In this document: piece after piece, positions 20,805 to 32,404 of the stretch
How the letters are laid out: every line of letters starts with the position of its first letter
Numbering within the stretch: position 1 is the stretch's first letter
NCBI GenBank assembly: GCA_038503035.1
Contig: JAVSML010024327.1
Coordinates: 248,001-312,000, forward strand
Direction of reading: 5' to 3'
Source: Crocodylus rhombifer
Taxonomy: Eukaryota; Chordata; Crocodylia; Crocodylidae
Length of the DNA stretch: 64,000 nt
The notes under the pieces: generated by a model
The model's input: only the letters and a program-made list of their open reading frames with translations
The model's database searches: none
Told to the model about the DNA's origin: nothing
Translations under genes and position numbers: made by a program

Positions 20805-21250
20805 TAGTGTAACTAGGGGCGAGCAAGAGCAGCCCCCACCCCAGGTGCCAGCTTAGAAGGGAGGGGTGAAATCGCCCTCTGCCCTGGCAGAGTTCGCACC
20901 CTGGCAGCATTCCCAAGCCAGGAACTCTGAAACCATCCCCAGTCGCTGCCGCTTTAAAAGCAACAGCCGGGGCAGGCAGAGCACATGCGCTGCCAGCAGC
21001 TCAGCCAGGACGGTGGAGTTCCTGGGCTGGGTAAGAGTGCTGCACCCTACCCTCTGCCCCTCAAAACCCAAGTGACCCCCTCGCCCTCCCTCCCACTCTC
21101 AGATCCTGTGTGCCCCCATCCCTGCTCTCTGATCCCGTTCCTCCCCACCCCTCTCTGAGCCCGTGCTCCCCTCAACCCGCACCCCGCTGTCCCCCACTCT
21201 GGGAACTGCATGCTTCCTCACTGTCCCCAGTTGGCAACTCTGCTTGTGAC
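20805..21250. repeat. GC-rich block, possibly a DNA-transposon fragment
   Basis: It starts with 'agtgtaactaggggcgagcaa', which looks like the terminus of some hAT elements, and continues with CCT/CCC-rich sequence. No matching right end was found, so the class is uncertain. The short frames here are compositional. Confidence 0.3.
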
Positions 21251-21399
21251 GCCACTGCAAACCTGCAAATTGGCCCAATGCTGTCTCCCATTCCAGATAA
21301 TGGCAGCCCTTATATTATTTTCATATTAAGGCTGCCCTTACAAGGTGTTCAGCATGTAAATGCAGAAGACACAAAACGACAGAGATGAAGGATGAAAGG

Positions 21400-23600
21400 G
21401 AAAGAGTTTAAAAAACCACACATAAAAGGCCCAGATCCAACAGATGCACTTAGGCAAACGTCTGTCTTTAAGCACACAAATAATCATGTTGGCTTCAATG
21501 AATAATTAGCACATCAACATTGGGAATTCTCATGTGCCTCAAGGAAAGCATGTGGAAAGTAAAGCAATGTCAATGACAAATGCTTTTGCCCATTAGTAAT
21601 GGACACCCAGCTAGAAAATCTGATGGATGATATATAAATGCCCAGTAAGGTGAATTGAAATGTAGGAAAAGGAAGCTCAACTGCTCAAAAAAAGGGCTTC
21701 AAGGACATCCTTAAAATGGACTTCATTGAGTCTAATCTACCAGCTAAATCTTCCAGGCTCTTGGCTTTAAATAAGAAGCAATGGAGTGAAGGAAAATATG
21801 AACCTTCTGGCACAGCAACAGTGTGCCCTTGGGTGGAAAAAGTGGCAGGCATGGCCAGAGCAGCAGCTGATGTGTCCACTGGTTCTGCAAATGTGATAAA
21901 TGGTGATTTATTCAACCACCTCCAATGAGGGACCATCACCCAGATGCTGAGAGACACACAGTGCTAAAGTAAAGTATGTGCTGGAGTTTTTTTTTGCTGG
22001 ACTGACTGGTGCCAGGGAAGTTTTGCACTGAGTTAAAACTTAAGGACACAAAACACTGCTCACTTACCATGTACCCTCCACATATTAACCCCCTTACCTA
22101 CTATCCGGTACTGACTTCAGCAATCTTGGGCTCATCCCTCGCAACCTACATCCCCATCCCTTCTTGTGGAAAGCAAGTCCATGGATTGCACATATTTTTA
22201 TATAATGAACCAAGTTCAGCATTTGGCAATAATAAGGCAAGTCGGGAGTAATATCATGCAGATAGATTTATTTTGGGCTTATGCTGGGCCACAAAGGCTC
22301 TTTGAAGCCCATCGGATGATTCCCAAGGGTCCCAAATGAACCAGGTACACTGAGAACAAAGGAGCTCATGATGTTGAATTTCTCTGATACCCTGCATTTT
22401 TACTAGGCTTCTAACTGGCTTTGCATGTACCATAAAGTGGAGAAACATGGCTCAGCTCTATTGCTTATCACAAGGGCATCATCAAATTAAAGCCTCTGAG
22501 ATGCTTTCACAATAGGCGTGCAGACAGAAGTTACATTTTTCATGCCATCAGCCCCCATGACAGCACTCCATAGCTGTGCCATGACACACATGCACAGCTG
22601 CAGAGCACTTTTAAAGTGGCCAGTTGCACAAAAAATTAACCCTCCTCAAATGAAGTATCAGATGAAGGCACTCTGCTTTAAAGTGCCTTAAGGAACTTGT
22701 TCCCTAGGAGATACTAGCTCAGCTAGGATCTTACATTTCTTAAATGACCCTAGGAAGACAGACAGGGCCTGGGTCCCTGGATGAACTGCATTGGTACGAA
22801 AGAGAATAAAAAAATGCCCTGTCATTCACACTTGAGGACATGACTTCTTTTCCACTTGAAACCTACTCTAATTGCATCCTATTTGCACAGTCAGCAATTT
22901 CCAAGTGTAATAATCTCTTCAATGCATCTTTTTGCATTGCACAGATGTAAATGAAATCTTGAGCTAGTTGGAAATGCTCACACCAAAAGGTTTTATTATG
23001 TGCTGGTGCCACACCAGTTAACTGCAGGGTGAGGGGGGGCAGTAAATCACTCTGTTTCACTACCAAGTGGAAGAAGTCTTTATCTGATGCTTTGTCTCCT
23101 TTTGTTGCTGCTGCTTTATGTCTGACTGCAACACAGCTGCTTTGGGAAGTTGTCAGCCATATGAATTATGTCCTGACATTGGGCAGGAGGTTTAAGTACA
23201 TAATGTGAATCACTTGATTGATGGCCCCTTTGATTAACTGCGCAGTCAGATTCCCTGCTCCCTTGAAAACCAGTGACTGCACGGCCAGCATTGCTGCATC
23301 CCTGACTGGATGGAGGATTCAGGGTCAGCAGTTGTACTATAATAATATCAGCACCAGTGTTTAGCAGCCACCTTGCATCTTCCTATGACTCTGTTTCCTG
23401 TTCCTGTTGAGACCCAGTTTTGATCAAATATGTGTTGTCCACTCTTTCAGGCCCACTGCTCTGTGTTAGAGGCAGAATCCTTCATGTCTTTTGTAAGCTC
23501 CCCTATGCTGTTCTCTGTGACATTAGTGTAGATCTTGAAAAAGGCCATTAGAGTTATTCTGTATTTATGACACTTTCACAGGAAGCAGAACACAGCCCGC
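21400..23600. other. Unassigned DNA
   Basis: No gene or family is recognised over about 2.2 kb. The segment around 23160-23290 ('tgaatcacttgattgatggcccctttgattaactg' in pieces) looks unique and undamaged and would be worth a conservation test. Short frames have no motif. Confidence 0.4.
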
Positions 23601-23739
23601 AGGTCAAATCCCAGGAATGGTTGAAGATTTTCCAGCAAGGCTGCTTTTCAGTGGGGGGGAAAAATTCCTATTGATTTTCATTGCTTTCAGTGAAAAGGAC
23701 TTTTTATGTTTGTTTGTTTTGCAATAGGTGCCTATTTTC

Positions 23740-24185
23740 CATGGAAAACATCTTTTGTTGAAAGAACAAAATGCTGTTTGTAAACCAAACCATTTCCAGT
23801 TTTCAGCTCAAAACCAAAACTTCCCATTCAGAAATGTCAAAACACATGAATCCCATGACTCATCCTGACAGCTCAGCAGTGAGGGAGATCCTGGTGCATA
23901 ATGTGCAATGTAGTCTGGGCGGGAAGCCGAGCTTGTTGGTGAGAAGAGTGTCAGGAAACGTGAGTCGCCTTGGCAGCACAGAAGAGCACAACTGAATGCC
24001 GTATGCCCCCCCAAATGAAATTTTTCATTTTGGTTTGACAGGCTGAAGTGCATAGATGTGGCACGACCTGACCTGAACTGAAATATTGTTTCTGTTTCCC
24101 CAGCAGGACGGTTCCAGGTGAAAGCTTTTGTTTGACTTGGGGTTTTTTAATAAAAAGTCAAAAAGTTCCATAGAACAAGGAAAAA
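23740..24185. repeat. Probable old MITE with A/T-rich arms
   Basis: The arms are rich in 'ttttccat', 'aaaacc' and 'aaatttttcatttt' words. The central part at about 23850-23935 has an inverted pair, 'aatcccatgactcatcctg' against 'cataatgtgcaatgtagtctgg'. The design is common among reptile MITEs, but the ends and target duplication were not resolved. Confidence 0.3.
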
Positions 24186-24189
24186 AATC

Positions 24190-25900
24190 TGGATCCAGAG
24201 ACTAGAGGTGGCTTATTGTCTAGAAAGGGCTTATTATTTCCTTGTGCTGAGTATGTCCCACAGACACAAAAACTCGAGACTTCCCATAGTTAGCCAAGAA
24301 TAACGTGTTGCCATTGGAACTGAAAACCTGATCTCATTGCCTTTGAATCTTTTTTTATTGACTTCAGTGAGAGCAAGATCAAGCCCAAAGCTCATAATTC
24401 CTGCTGCTAAGAAGAGAAGCATTTCCTCTGATTTCTATTTGATGAGATCTTTCAGTCACACACCATTTAGTGCCTCCATTATTTCATGTTATCTGCTATG
24501 GCTGGGGTGGCACCATTCTACCTAATAATAAGCAGCAGCTCTTAAATAACTGTTGCTCAGGTGTACGTGTTAAAATAAAGCTGGCCCTTCTCGGCTGGCA
24601 TCCATGAAAGCTGGGAGAGAAGCAGCTATGGATCTAAAAGAGAAGAACAGCATCTGGGGTTTTTTCGGTCCACAGTAGATGCTTAGAGCAGCTGAGGCAA
24701 GCTCACTCTGAAAAAGTTTAAGTTCAGTAAGGAAAGAACAACATTGTGGCTAGAATAACAGCAATTGCTTAGGAACTGTATACAACCTTTCTGAGGAATT
24801 TTTAACACCTAAAATGTCAGAAAAGCAGGAAATCTTCACAGTGACCACCTAACATCAGAACATTATTTCCTGAGGAAAGAATGAGGCCTGTTCTCCTAAT
24901 TAAGAGAAGTATCCTCAGCTGGTTGAAACTAATGATGCTAATTTGATTGACACCAGCTGAATGTTGGCAGATCTGTCACTGGGGACTATGAAGGGAGAGA
25001 TGTGTATGAGGGGGGCTGTCTCTGTTGTATTGGGCCCATTCTCTAATCTGGTGCAGACGCGATTCAGACTACACACACACATTCAAATCATCTGGGAGAC
25101 TTCTACCAGGTTTATTCTCCTGGTAGAAAAAATACCCAGAGCCACATGTACATTTGAATGCCAAGGCCCTGAGAAGCAGAAATCCTGCAGTCCTGACACT
25201 GCACAGCTGGGAGGGGCAGAGGATGCTGTGAATACATCTCAGCATTATCTTTAGGCTCTATTAGCCTGCCTGGTGATGCATGGCAGCAGCATATGGGGCA
25301 GCCCTGATTGGCTGACCCAGACTGTCTATGGTCAGTCTGCATTTCTCTGCAGCATAATGTGAGGATTATGAAAAGGGCATGTTTTGCTCCCTGCTGGAGC
25401 AGCAGAGTCCAGCAAATGACACTGTCCTGCTGGCTGAGGGAAAGGGGAGGATGCAGGAGATGCCACAGAATGTATAGATATTCACTCTCCCAGGAGAAGC
25501 TCTCCTAAGGGTGAATTAATCCTTGGTGTTCCCAAGTTATTTTTCTCCTGGACCAGGCATTTTTACGATGGGAGGAAAAGCCTGGACATCTGTACACACT
25601 GCTGTCCTGGGAGAACAATGACTTTTCCAGGAGAAAATGAATGACTTTAAGAGGCCTCAGGTATTAAAAGGGGAACAATGAAAGTCATAGGATTCTTGAA
25701 GCAATGGGAATTGGAAGGGCAAGAAGCCATTGCACCACGGTAATGGAGGGAGATGTATATAAAACATAAAATACAGATGCTCCAGGCTTTGGCTTGGATA
25801 ACCTTGATCTCTGTGGACTACCTCTGTGACTCTTGGAAATCTGCAGCTGTAGGGAAACTTAATCTGCTGGTTAGAAGTACACAGAATATAACCAAACCTG
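24190..25900. other. Unassigned DNA
   Basis: No gene is supported. Weak inverted blocks around 'ctcctggtagaaaaaatac' (25117) and 'gttatttttctcctggaccagg' (25537) suggest the ends of an unidentified element of about 500 bp. No known family was recognised. Confidence 0.3.
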
Positions 25901-25904
25901 GTGT

Positions 25905-26505
25905 TGTGCTTTCACATTCATCAAACAGGCATTTGATAGCATCTGGTAGAAAGAGATATACCAGATTCTGAAAATGGATGGCTTCCCTGAAAAACTGATG
26001 AGCCTGATAGAAAATAATCTACAGTAAGTCAATGGGCATGATGACAGTAGACAATGATTTGACAGAGCAGTGTAAAATAAATGGAAGAATGAGACAAGGA
26101 TGCAAGCCATTGCCCAATATTTTCAGTTTAGTGGATAAACATTACTGACAGCAGTAGTGCAGGAAGAAATGGGAGGAGGCATGCTTTACAGGGAGATGGT
26201 GATCAAAGAGCCATAAAATCAGATGTTCACCTCATATCTCTGGACCATGGAGAATCTACCATGCATAACTGGTTAAGTAGAATGGGAAAACATAAAATCC
26301 ATATCAATAATCAGCATGGCAAAAAATATACTATTTGGAAGACAAGAGGAAGAGGTAAAAATCAAAGTTGGAGATGAAGAACAAGAACGAATGAAAAAAT
26401 GTGTACCTTGAAGCACTGAGCAAAGGGAATTATCAAGATGACATTAAAGTAAGAACTGGACTAGTTACTCCTTCATTTAGAAACTCAGTGAGACCTAAAA
26501 ACTTA
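25905..26505 (+). pseudogene. Non-CR1 LINE reverse-transcriptase relic
   Basis: One frame reads FIKQAFDSIW (about 25917-25946), stop, then YQILKMDGFPEKLMSLIENN: this is RT motif A (D in the AFD core) and the following helix of a non-LTR reverse transcriptase. Further on, in another frame, RMRQGCKPLPNIFSLV matches the 'RQGC-LSP-LF' box, and near 26370 'VGDEEQE...KCVYLEALS' corresponds to the region C-terminal to the RT catalytic box. The family is not CR1; the pattern is closer to the RTE- or R4-like LINEs found in reptiles. Several stops and frameshifts show an old copy. The similarity stops at about 26505, where a different sequence begins. Confidence 0.65.
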
Positions 26506-26830
26506 GGTCACATCTATACAGTATAGCTTCCTTCCAGACCTCTGGTCAGCTACCAAAAAAATATTTCCCCCCCACTTCGGGGCATGCCTGAGACTGGCAG
26601 AACTGATAGCCTGGGAGAAGTCCAGAGAAGCGCCCAACAACTCTTGGGCTGCCTCATGACAGAGGGTCTGAACATGGCCTTAGGGTACACACTAGGGGCC
26701 ACTCTAAGCCATGTTCTCAGCACTAATGGCAGGCCTCTGGAGTGCTCCATGGGAGTGACTAGGCTGGACTTATTTCTTCAACTGCAGATCCAAGGTCAGG
26801 AGGGAAGACATACCCTAAAAGAAAATACAA
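26506..26830. repeat. Possible insertion splitting the LINE relic
   Basis: The sequence changes character at about 26506 ('ggtcacatctatacagtat'), becomes GC-richer, and returns to AT-rich LINE-like sequence after about 26830. The block 'ttagggtacacactaggggcc' near 26680 could be an inner boundary. No inverted termini were proven. Confidence 0.25.
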
Positions 26831-26834
26831 TAAA

Positions 26835-27200
26835 AACTAAAATCAACCCTCAGAGGGACAATTCCTGTGCCAATTCCATTATATGGGTAAGAACACTGTG
26901 GTATAAGGAAAACTGAAGCATGAATTATATTGACTGCAGAAATTAAGGTTATCCTGAGTGTTTCAAGACTGCAAGAAATTGACAAATAAAGTGATAAGAA
27001 AACAGATGAGAGAAGTAACATGGTTATGGAATATTCCAAGGAAGATGGCTGCTGTCATTGGGATATGAACCAAGAACAGACCCTAAAAGGCCATGTACAA
27101 AGTGCTACACATAAGGGCCCAAGGGTAAAGGAATGGAAAATAGGGGAAGAGCAAGGCTGGACTACGTAGACATAGTGAAGATAGATGGATAGATCTAGTA
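26835..27200 (+). pseudogene. Possible 3' continuation of the LINE relic
   Basis: AT-rich sequence with fragments such as KVIRKQMREVTW (about 26988-27023) is compatible with the degenerate C-terminal region of the same type of LINE. No conserved motif proves it, and the call rests mainly on position and strand. Confidence 0.25.
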
Positions 27201-27251
27201 GAACAGCTGAGTTTCCTTATTATATCTATTAATTATCTACTAATTATATGA

Positions 27252-27543
27252 CCAGAGCGCCCCAAGGGATGAAACGGTCCAATGGTTACAGACTCCTCCA
27301 AGACCATTTCAGGCTGGACATAAGGAAAACTTCTTTATGGTCCAAGCCCCCAAGGCCTGGAATAAACACCCTCCAGAGGTGCTGCAAGCACCTACTCTGG
27401 ACTCTTTCAAGAAATATTTGGCCACTTATCTTGCTGGGATCCTTTGACCCAAGCTGGCTTCCTGCCCCTAGGCAGGGGGCTGGACTTGATGATCTTCTAA
27501 GGTCCCTTCTAGCCCTAATGTCTATGAAATCTATGAAATAACT
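27252..27543 (+). mobile_element. CR1 LINE 3' fragment
   Basis: It begins 'agagcgccccaagggatga' and continues through the coding end 'caggctggacataagg' to the CR1 3' end 'ggtcccttctagccctaatg' followed by two TCTATGAAA tail units at 27520-27538. This is the same part of the element as 6771-7100 but in the opposite orientation, and the two are close relatives by eye. The rest was lost by 5' truncation. Confidence 0.9.
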
Positions 27544-27659
27544 GTATAATGGAAAATAAAGATGCAGTCCTTGCAACAGGAACCCTAATCCAGGACTCCC
27601 CCAGCCAGGTAAGTATCCCAACCAGTAGGCTACAGTACCTTATGGTCTCCTTCTCAGAC

Positions 27660-27764
27660 CTAATATAGGGTACCATATTTTCCAGTTCTGAAAAAGGGGA
27701 CACCTGCCAGGGAGAGACAGATATGTGACCGGGGGTGGGGGGGTGCAATGATATGCTGGTGCCC
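27660..27764. repeat. Fragment of a repeat starting 'gtaccatattttcc'
   Basis: The block 'ctgaaaaaggggacacctgcc' near 27688 resembles 'ccaaaaagaggacgtgtcc' at 29242-29260, same orientation. The two may be parts of one element that was split by the LTR between them. Evidence is limited to this block. Confidence 0.3.
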
Positions 27765-28580
27765 TGTGTAGCGGGCCAATAAAAGGAGATCCTGTGCTGA
27801 GCCACGCACCTCACTGCACCCGGCCACCTTCCAGGCTCCGAGTACCTCCCTGGGAGCACCTCACATCTAGTAGACCCCCTTCCTGGAGCACACCCACTAG
27901 CCTAGGGGTAGCACCGCCACCACCAGAGTCCAGCCTGATCCTGGCACTGTGCCCTCTGAGAAACACAGGCCTAGTAGTCCTTGAGAGTACTCAACCCAAT
28001 TCAAGAACTTGGGGTGCTTCCCACAGTCTGAAGCACAAATAGTGGTCTCCCTTAGTCAACCAAGCCAAGGGGACCCCAAGGCATAATCTAGACCCATTCC
28101 CAATAAGTCTTCCACACCAGGTACAAAGGAGAACTTTATTGATTACAAGGAGTAGGTATGGAATAGGGTACAGGGTAGAGCAATGTCAGAGAAATCCCTT
28201 AGAGCAAATTGGCATGACTGGGTAGCCTTTGACCACACATATGAGTTACTGAAAGCTACATATCTAGTTAGATCTCAGGTAGCTTACTCACAAGTATCAT
28301 CCAGAGGCAGGTGGAGATTCCCTCTGGAGGCAGATAGTTCATTGATCATGAGTTTCAAGAGAGAGAACAAGTTTCAGATGATCCAGCTCTTCTCTCTCTG
28401 AGTTTTCATTATGGCTGCACCTCCTCCTGGGCAGTCCTTAACTTATATAGACCTTATGACCTTATTTACCTGGTCCAATGGAGACCAACACCTGTTGGCT
28501 GCCAGCCAACCAATTTGGTTGCCAGATAGACTGGTAGGGTCTCTAGCCCCCTCTCAGTCAGGTTGGCATTACTTAGAACA
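27765..28580 (-). repeat. Probable solo LTR of an endogenous retrovirus-like element
   Basis: Read on the minus strand the block begins TGTTCTAAGTAATGCC and ends CTACACA, the TG...CA form of an LTR. A TATA box (CTATATAAG) lies at 28442-28450 and a polyadenylation signal AATAAA at 28135-28140, about 300 bp downstream, followed by GTT-rich sequence. No retroviral gene flanks it, so it is a solo LTR if the call is right. The flanking bases do not show a target duplication, so either end may be shifted. Confidence 0.55.
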
Positions 28581-28589
28581 ATAGGGACC

Positions 28590-29262
28590 ATAAGCCCCTC
28601 AACCCAGGTATGTGATGCCAGCCACATAGGCAGAGGGAGCAGATTTTCCCCCTTCCTCAGGAATGTATCCAGTTCAGGTTACAGCCCACCGTCCCTGCGG
28701 CATCTCCCAACATCCTGCCCCTGTGAGCAAGGGCACCAGCCCCAATCATGCAGTTTCCCACTGCCCCTGAAGGGCCCCCTGCCCACTTTCCCCACTGAAG
28801 GGGCAGGCACCTGCCCCTGCCCCACTGCAGCCCCAGAACCCAGACAGCTTCTCCCAGTGCCAGCAGCCCCTCCCCTGCCACACACACCCATTTCCCCAGC
28901 ACACTCTGTCCACCCACACACACACAGACTCACATGCCCCACACAGCCAGTTGGACCTCCAGGTCCTGGCCCTCCAACCCCTGCTCCCCATAGACTTACC
29001 TGCATCCAGTGGCCAGGGCTGCTCCCACCACCCTGCCTGGCTGTATGCTGGCCATGTGTGTGCACACATGCACGTAGCATCCCCTACCTCCCATCACCCT
29101 CCCATTACTCATCCAAGCCCTAAGCAGCTCCTTGCTACAGCAAGCTAGGAAGTGCCAGGAAAAAACTTTCATGTTGAGCAGAGCAAAATCATGGACATTT
29201 GATCATATTTTATAAAACCGCCCAAAAAGAGATCAAAGAATCCAAAAAGAGGACGTGTCCAG
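28590..29262 (-). repeat. C-rich repeat, relative of the 42.4 and 44.4 kb copies
   Basis: The reverse complement contains 'acgtgcatgtgtgcacacac', 'gcaggtaagtctatggggagc' and a preceding 'gagctgcttagg...gggagg' block. These correspond in order to 'catgcatgtgtgcacacaca', 'ccaggtaagtatatagggga' and 'gggctgcttgagcc...ggggagg' in the copy at 44421-45400. The middle is a C-rich low-complexity tract with CA repeats at 28875-28930. The overlapping 100-186 codon frames are compositional. Confidence 0.5.
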
Positions 29263-29334
29263 GAACCCAACCCAATACGTAATTCATTCCTGCCTGCATT
29301 ATGGCAGAGCCTCAACTGGGAGGACAGAGAGTAC

Positions 29335-29470
29335 TGCCAACCAGAAGAGCCTACAGCCCAGTGAGTAAAAGCACTCTCCTGGAAGGTGGGAGGTGCGAAT
29401 TTAAATCCTGCTTAGTTTGGGGAGGGAAGTGAACCCAGGTCAACCACTGTCTGCATCAATGTGTTAATGC
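29335..29470 (+). repeat. tRNA-derived SINE-like head
   Basis: The blocks 'cagtgagtaaaagcactctcctgg' and 'aggtgcgaatttaaatcctgc' resemble the A-box and B-box half of an old tRNA-derived SINE. The call is tentative because the 3' part is not recognisable. Confidence 0.4.
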
Positions 29471-29744
29471 CTAGGCAGACATACAAAGTTTGATGATGCC
29501 ACCACCACCAAATGCAGCTTTGAAAGAAGGCAGTCATAACTCCATGATGGAAGAAACCCAATCTTGTCATTGTGTGTGAGGCATGGGCTAAGAACAGCTA
29601 CTGATCAGGTACCTCCGGGGACATAGACAAAGATCCTGATCAAGCAGGGTCACACAACACTCAGATGGGACAATCTAGCCACTGTCACATGTCTAGCCAC
29701 TGGGCTGGGAACTGGACTACAGCTCTCTGACATGCACAACATTG

Positions 29745-29885
29745 TTCCTAGTCTAATTGATTTACCCCCCTGTGCCTCAGTTGCCTCACCTGTACCAGCG
29801 ATATAATACTTAAGAGGGGTGCTTGAAAGTGAATCTGACTGTAAAGTGTTTCAATGTTGTTGAATGAATGATACTTTCAAGGGAA
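29745..29885 (+). repeat. MIR SINE relic, plus orientation
   Basis: 'ccctgtgcctcagttgcctcacctgt' is the MIR core, followed by 'taatacttaagaggggtgcttgaaagtgaatc' and 'gtaaagtgtttcaatgttgttgaatgaatg', matching the order of the MIR 3' half. Confidence 0.7.
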
Positions 29886-31540
29886 AAATATTGTTTCCTT
29901 ACTGAGTTGTATCACACCTTATTACAGTGGATTGCTTGTGCCAACTGTAGCAGTTTCCCATGTAGATTCACACGATTCCATGGGAGAATATTGAAGAAAG
30001 AGTCGGAGGAGCTGTAATCCATTGCCACTCTGGCAAAATCACTCCAGGAAAGGGGGCAAAAGCATCTAAACGGTGCAGTGGGGGTTGTAAAGAGCAGGAT
30101 AAGCAACAGTTAGAAGCCCTTTGAAAAACTGTAAACAATCTGGTCGGGGGGAGGAGGAGTGGGAGTGGAGCAGCAGCAAATTAAAAGGATAATTAGAAGA
30201 GAAGAAAAATATTGAGCTACAGAGCCGATGGAGGCAGGGACTTCGGATGAATTCACAGCAGACAGATGGCAAAAAATGGCGGGGGGGACAAGCTTCAGGA
30301 CTGATAGTGGGGGATTCAGTAGGGGACAGAGAATAAGGAGGCGACAGGCTTAATAAACCGGTTTTTTGCTCATGCCTTTGCAAAGTAGGGAGTGGACTCA
30401 GACCCACCACAGGCGCAAGTCCCATTATTAAAGTCTCTCTGTTCGGAGACATTAATAACAGCCCAAAAGGTTCTCTGCCTTCCGCTTGGATTAAGCTTCC
30501 AGCAATTATTTTAATTTTTCCTACATAGGAGTTACGGGATTCTTGTTACCACGGACGCAAAGGTCTCTGGGCAACCTGAAGTTTAATTAAAAAAAACAGT
30601 CATTAAGGCAAAAGAGTTTGTTTGCTTACAAATAGCCAAAATAACCCAAATGAAAGGAAAGAATCATAAAAAAAAAATACAGGCAGCCCTGGCTCTCTCC
30701 CCCTCAAAACATCAAATATTGAAGGTGACAAGAAACAGCAGAGGAAAAAGAAATCGGGCAGCCCAGAACATCGCGGAGACTTTCTGAATGTTTGCAGTGC
30801 CTCCATGCAGCACCAGGAGAGCCGGAGATGCCTCCTTCCTCCCACAGTAGAAGTCTTGTCGCGGAGTTAATGAGAGACTAGGTTTGTGCTTGCTCTTAGG
30901 TACAGGGATTACTTCCCTTTCAGGACCTGCATGCAGAGTCAGCGGGATCTGCCACGCCGCATGGCTCTTTGGAGGTACTGAACCAGTGTGGGTACACCCT
31001 TTGGCTGAGCTTCTCAAATGGGACTCACCACTTTGGTTGCTTCTGTTTCTAGACAAGAGAAAAATTATAAGCTGACACCCCGCAAAAGAACTGGCCTTAT
31101 AGAAGCCAGCTATACAGTACAGTAATCAGGCTTGTTTAGTGTACCTCAAACTTAAATAGTGAGTGAACAGTAATCAGAGTAAAGGTATGAACACACTTCG
31201 TTGTTTATTGGATTGAGGCTATACATAGAGCACTAGACAGTCTAATGGCATAAAGAGCAGAGTACTAGACATGCTAATCGTCTCTTAAATGGAACTACTT
31301 TTCTATTAAAAGGTCAGAACGGCTTCAGACAATTTTGTTGAACTCCAATAAAATGTAAAATGTGCACCATCTAAAAGCTGTTTTTGAACCATATAAATCC
31401 TAATTTGGAGCAATTTAAAATAAATCAATGAGCAAAAAAGATCAAGGGTTTTATTTTGCAAATCAAAGACACGAAAAGTGAATTCTAGGATTATTCTAAT
31501 TTAGCTGCTTCCATTAAGATTATGCTAAATCGGGAGGGAG
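29886..31540. other. Unassigned DNA
   Basis: No gene or repeat is identified. A minus-strand frame of 128 codons (30066-30452) and one of 114 codons (30712-31056) have no domain, overlap other frames and begin without coding context, so they are not called. Confidence 0.4.
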
Positions 31541-31599
31541 GATTTACACTGCATTTTTACATATTTTTACTACGTTCAGGGTGTTGAGTTCTGGGTACC

Positions 31600-32400
31600 A
31601 GAGATGGAATCAGCTGATGTGTGCAATTTTGTTTTAATATTTTATTGATTTTATTAACACAACACAAAAATCAGAAATACATATATATCAACTACATGCA
31701 ACAACCTGAACTACATGCATGTCTCCCAGCAAACAATAAGCAATAAAGGGGAAAAGAGAAAAAGAGGGCTAGAAGAAGAAAAGAGAAGTGTTGAAGAATA
31801 ATTCAGATAAAATATTCTAAGAAATTTCTCCAAATTGCACCATTCAAATTGCAATGTTGAAGCCATTACATCTGCTAAACATAACTTTCTCTAGATGCCA
31901 GTTGTGTCATTTCGCCACACCAGATTTCAACCTTTGGAGATGTCCTGCTTTTCTAGTGGGCTAATATAACCCAGTATTTTACCAATAAGACCAGTCGAGG
32001 ACAGATTTGATTTGAATTCCTTAGCTACGCACCAAGGAACACACGACACATATTTGCCCAATGTATCAGTGCTGCATTCAAAACCATTCATGTGTGAATT
32101 TTTAAAGACATTTGCAGCATAAGGCCTGAAAGGGCCATTATGATCGGTAGTCTTACCCCCTGCATACAACTGTATCCATTTTGCCAAGGCTGCCTTGCAT
32201 CTAGGAAGCCAGTCCTTCAGTGCTGGGAGCACCTGGCCCTGCTCCGTATAGACATCTTCCACAATGCAACTCAATTCACTCAGAAATCACTCTCCACTCC
32301 CAGCTGCCTGGTCCTTGCTCATCCTGCGTGGCAGGGGCTAGAGTTCATGCTGCAGTGAGTTGCATTAGCTGTCATTCGAGTTGCTGGCCATTTCGTGGGA
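31600..32400 (-). repeat. Unclassified repeat or retrocopy, antisense 3' end at left
   Basis: The left end, on the minus strand, would finish with AT-rich AATAAAATATTAAAAC sequence that resembles a 3' untranslated end. Upstream on the minus strand is a 115-codon frame (31927-32274) that begins MSCIVEDVYTEQG. It contains no domain I recognise. It could be part of an unknown transposon or a retrocopy. Confidence 0.25.
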
Positions 32401-32404
32401 CAAA

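Noticed and set aside
28563..29123. A 186-codon proline-rich frame
   Set aside because: It lies in a C-rich repeat with related copies at 42 and 44 kb and contains no domain.
29335..29415. A tRNA gene
   Set aside because: The A- and B-box-like blocks are too degenerate and the cloverleaf pairing is not evident; a tRNA-derived SINE head fits better.
30066..31056. Minus-strand frames of 128 and 114 codons
   Set aside because: No motif, no coding context, and other frames overlap them.
31927..32274. A 115-codon minus-strand frame as a retrotransposed gene
   Set aside because: I could not link it to any protein family; kept only as part of an unclassified repeat with low confidence.
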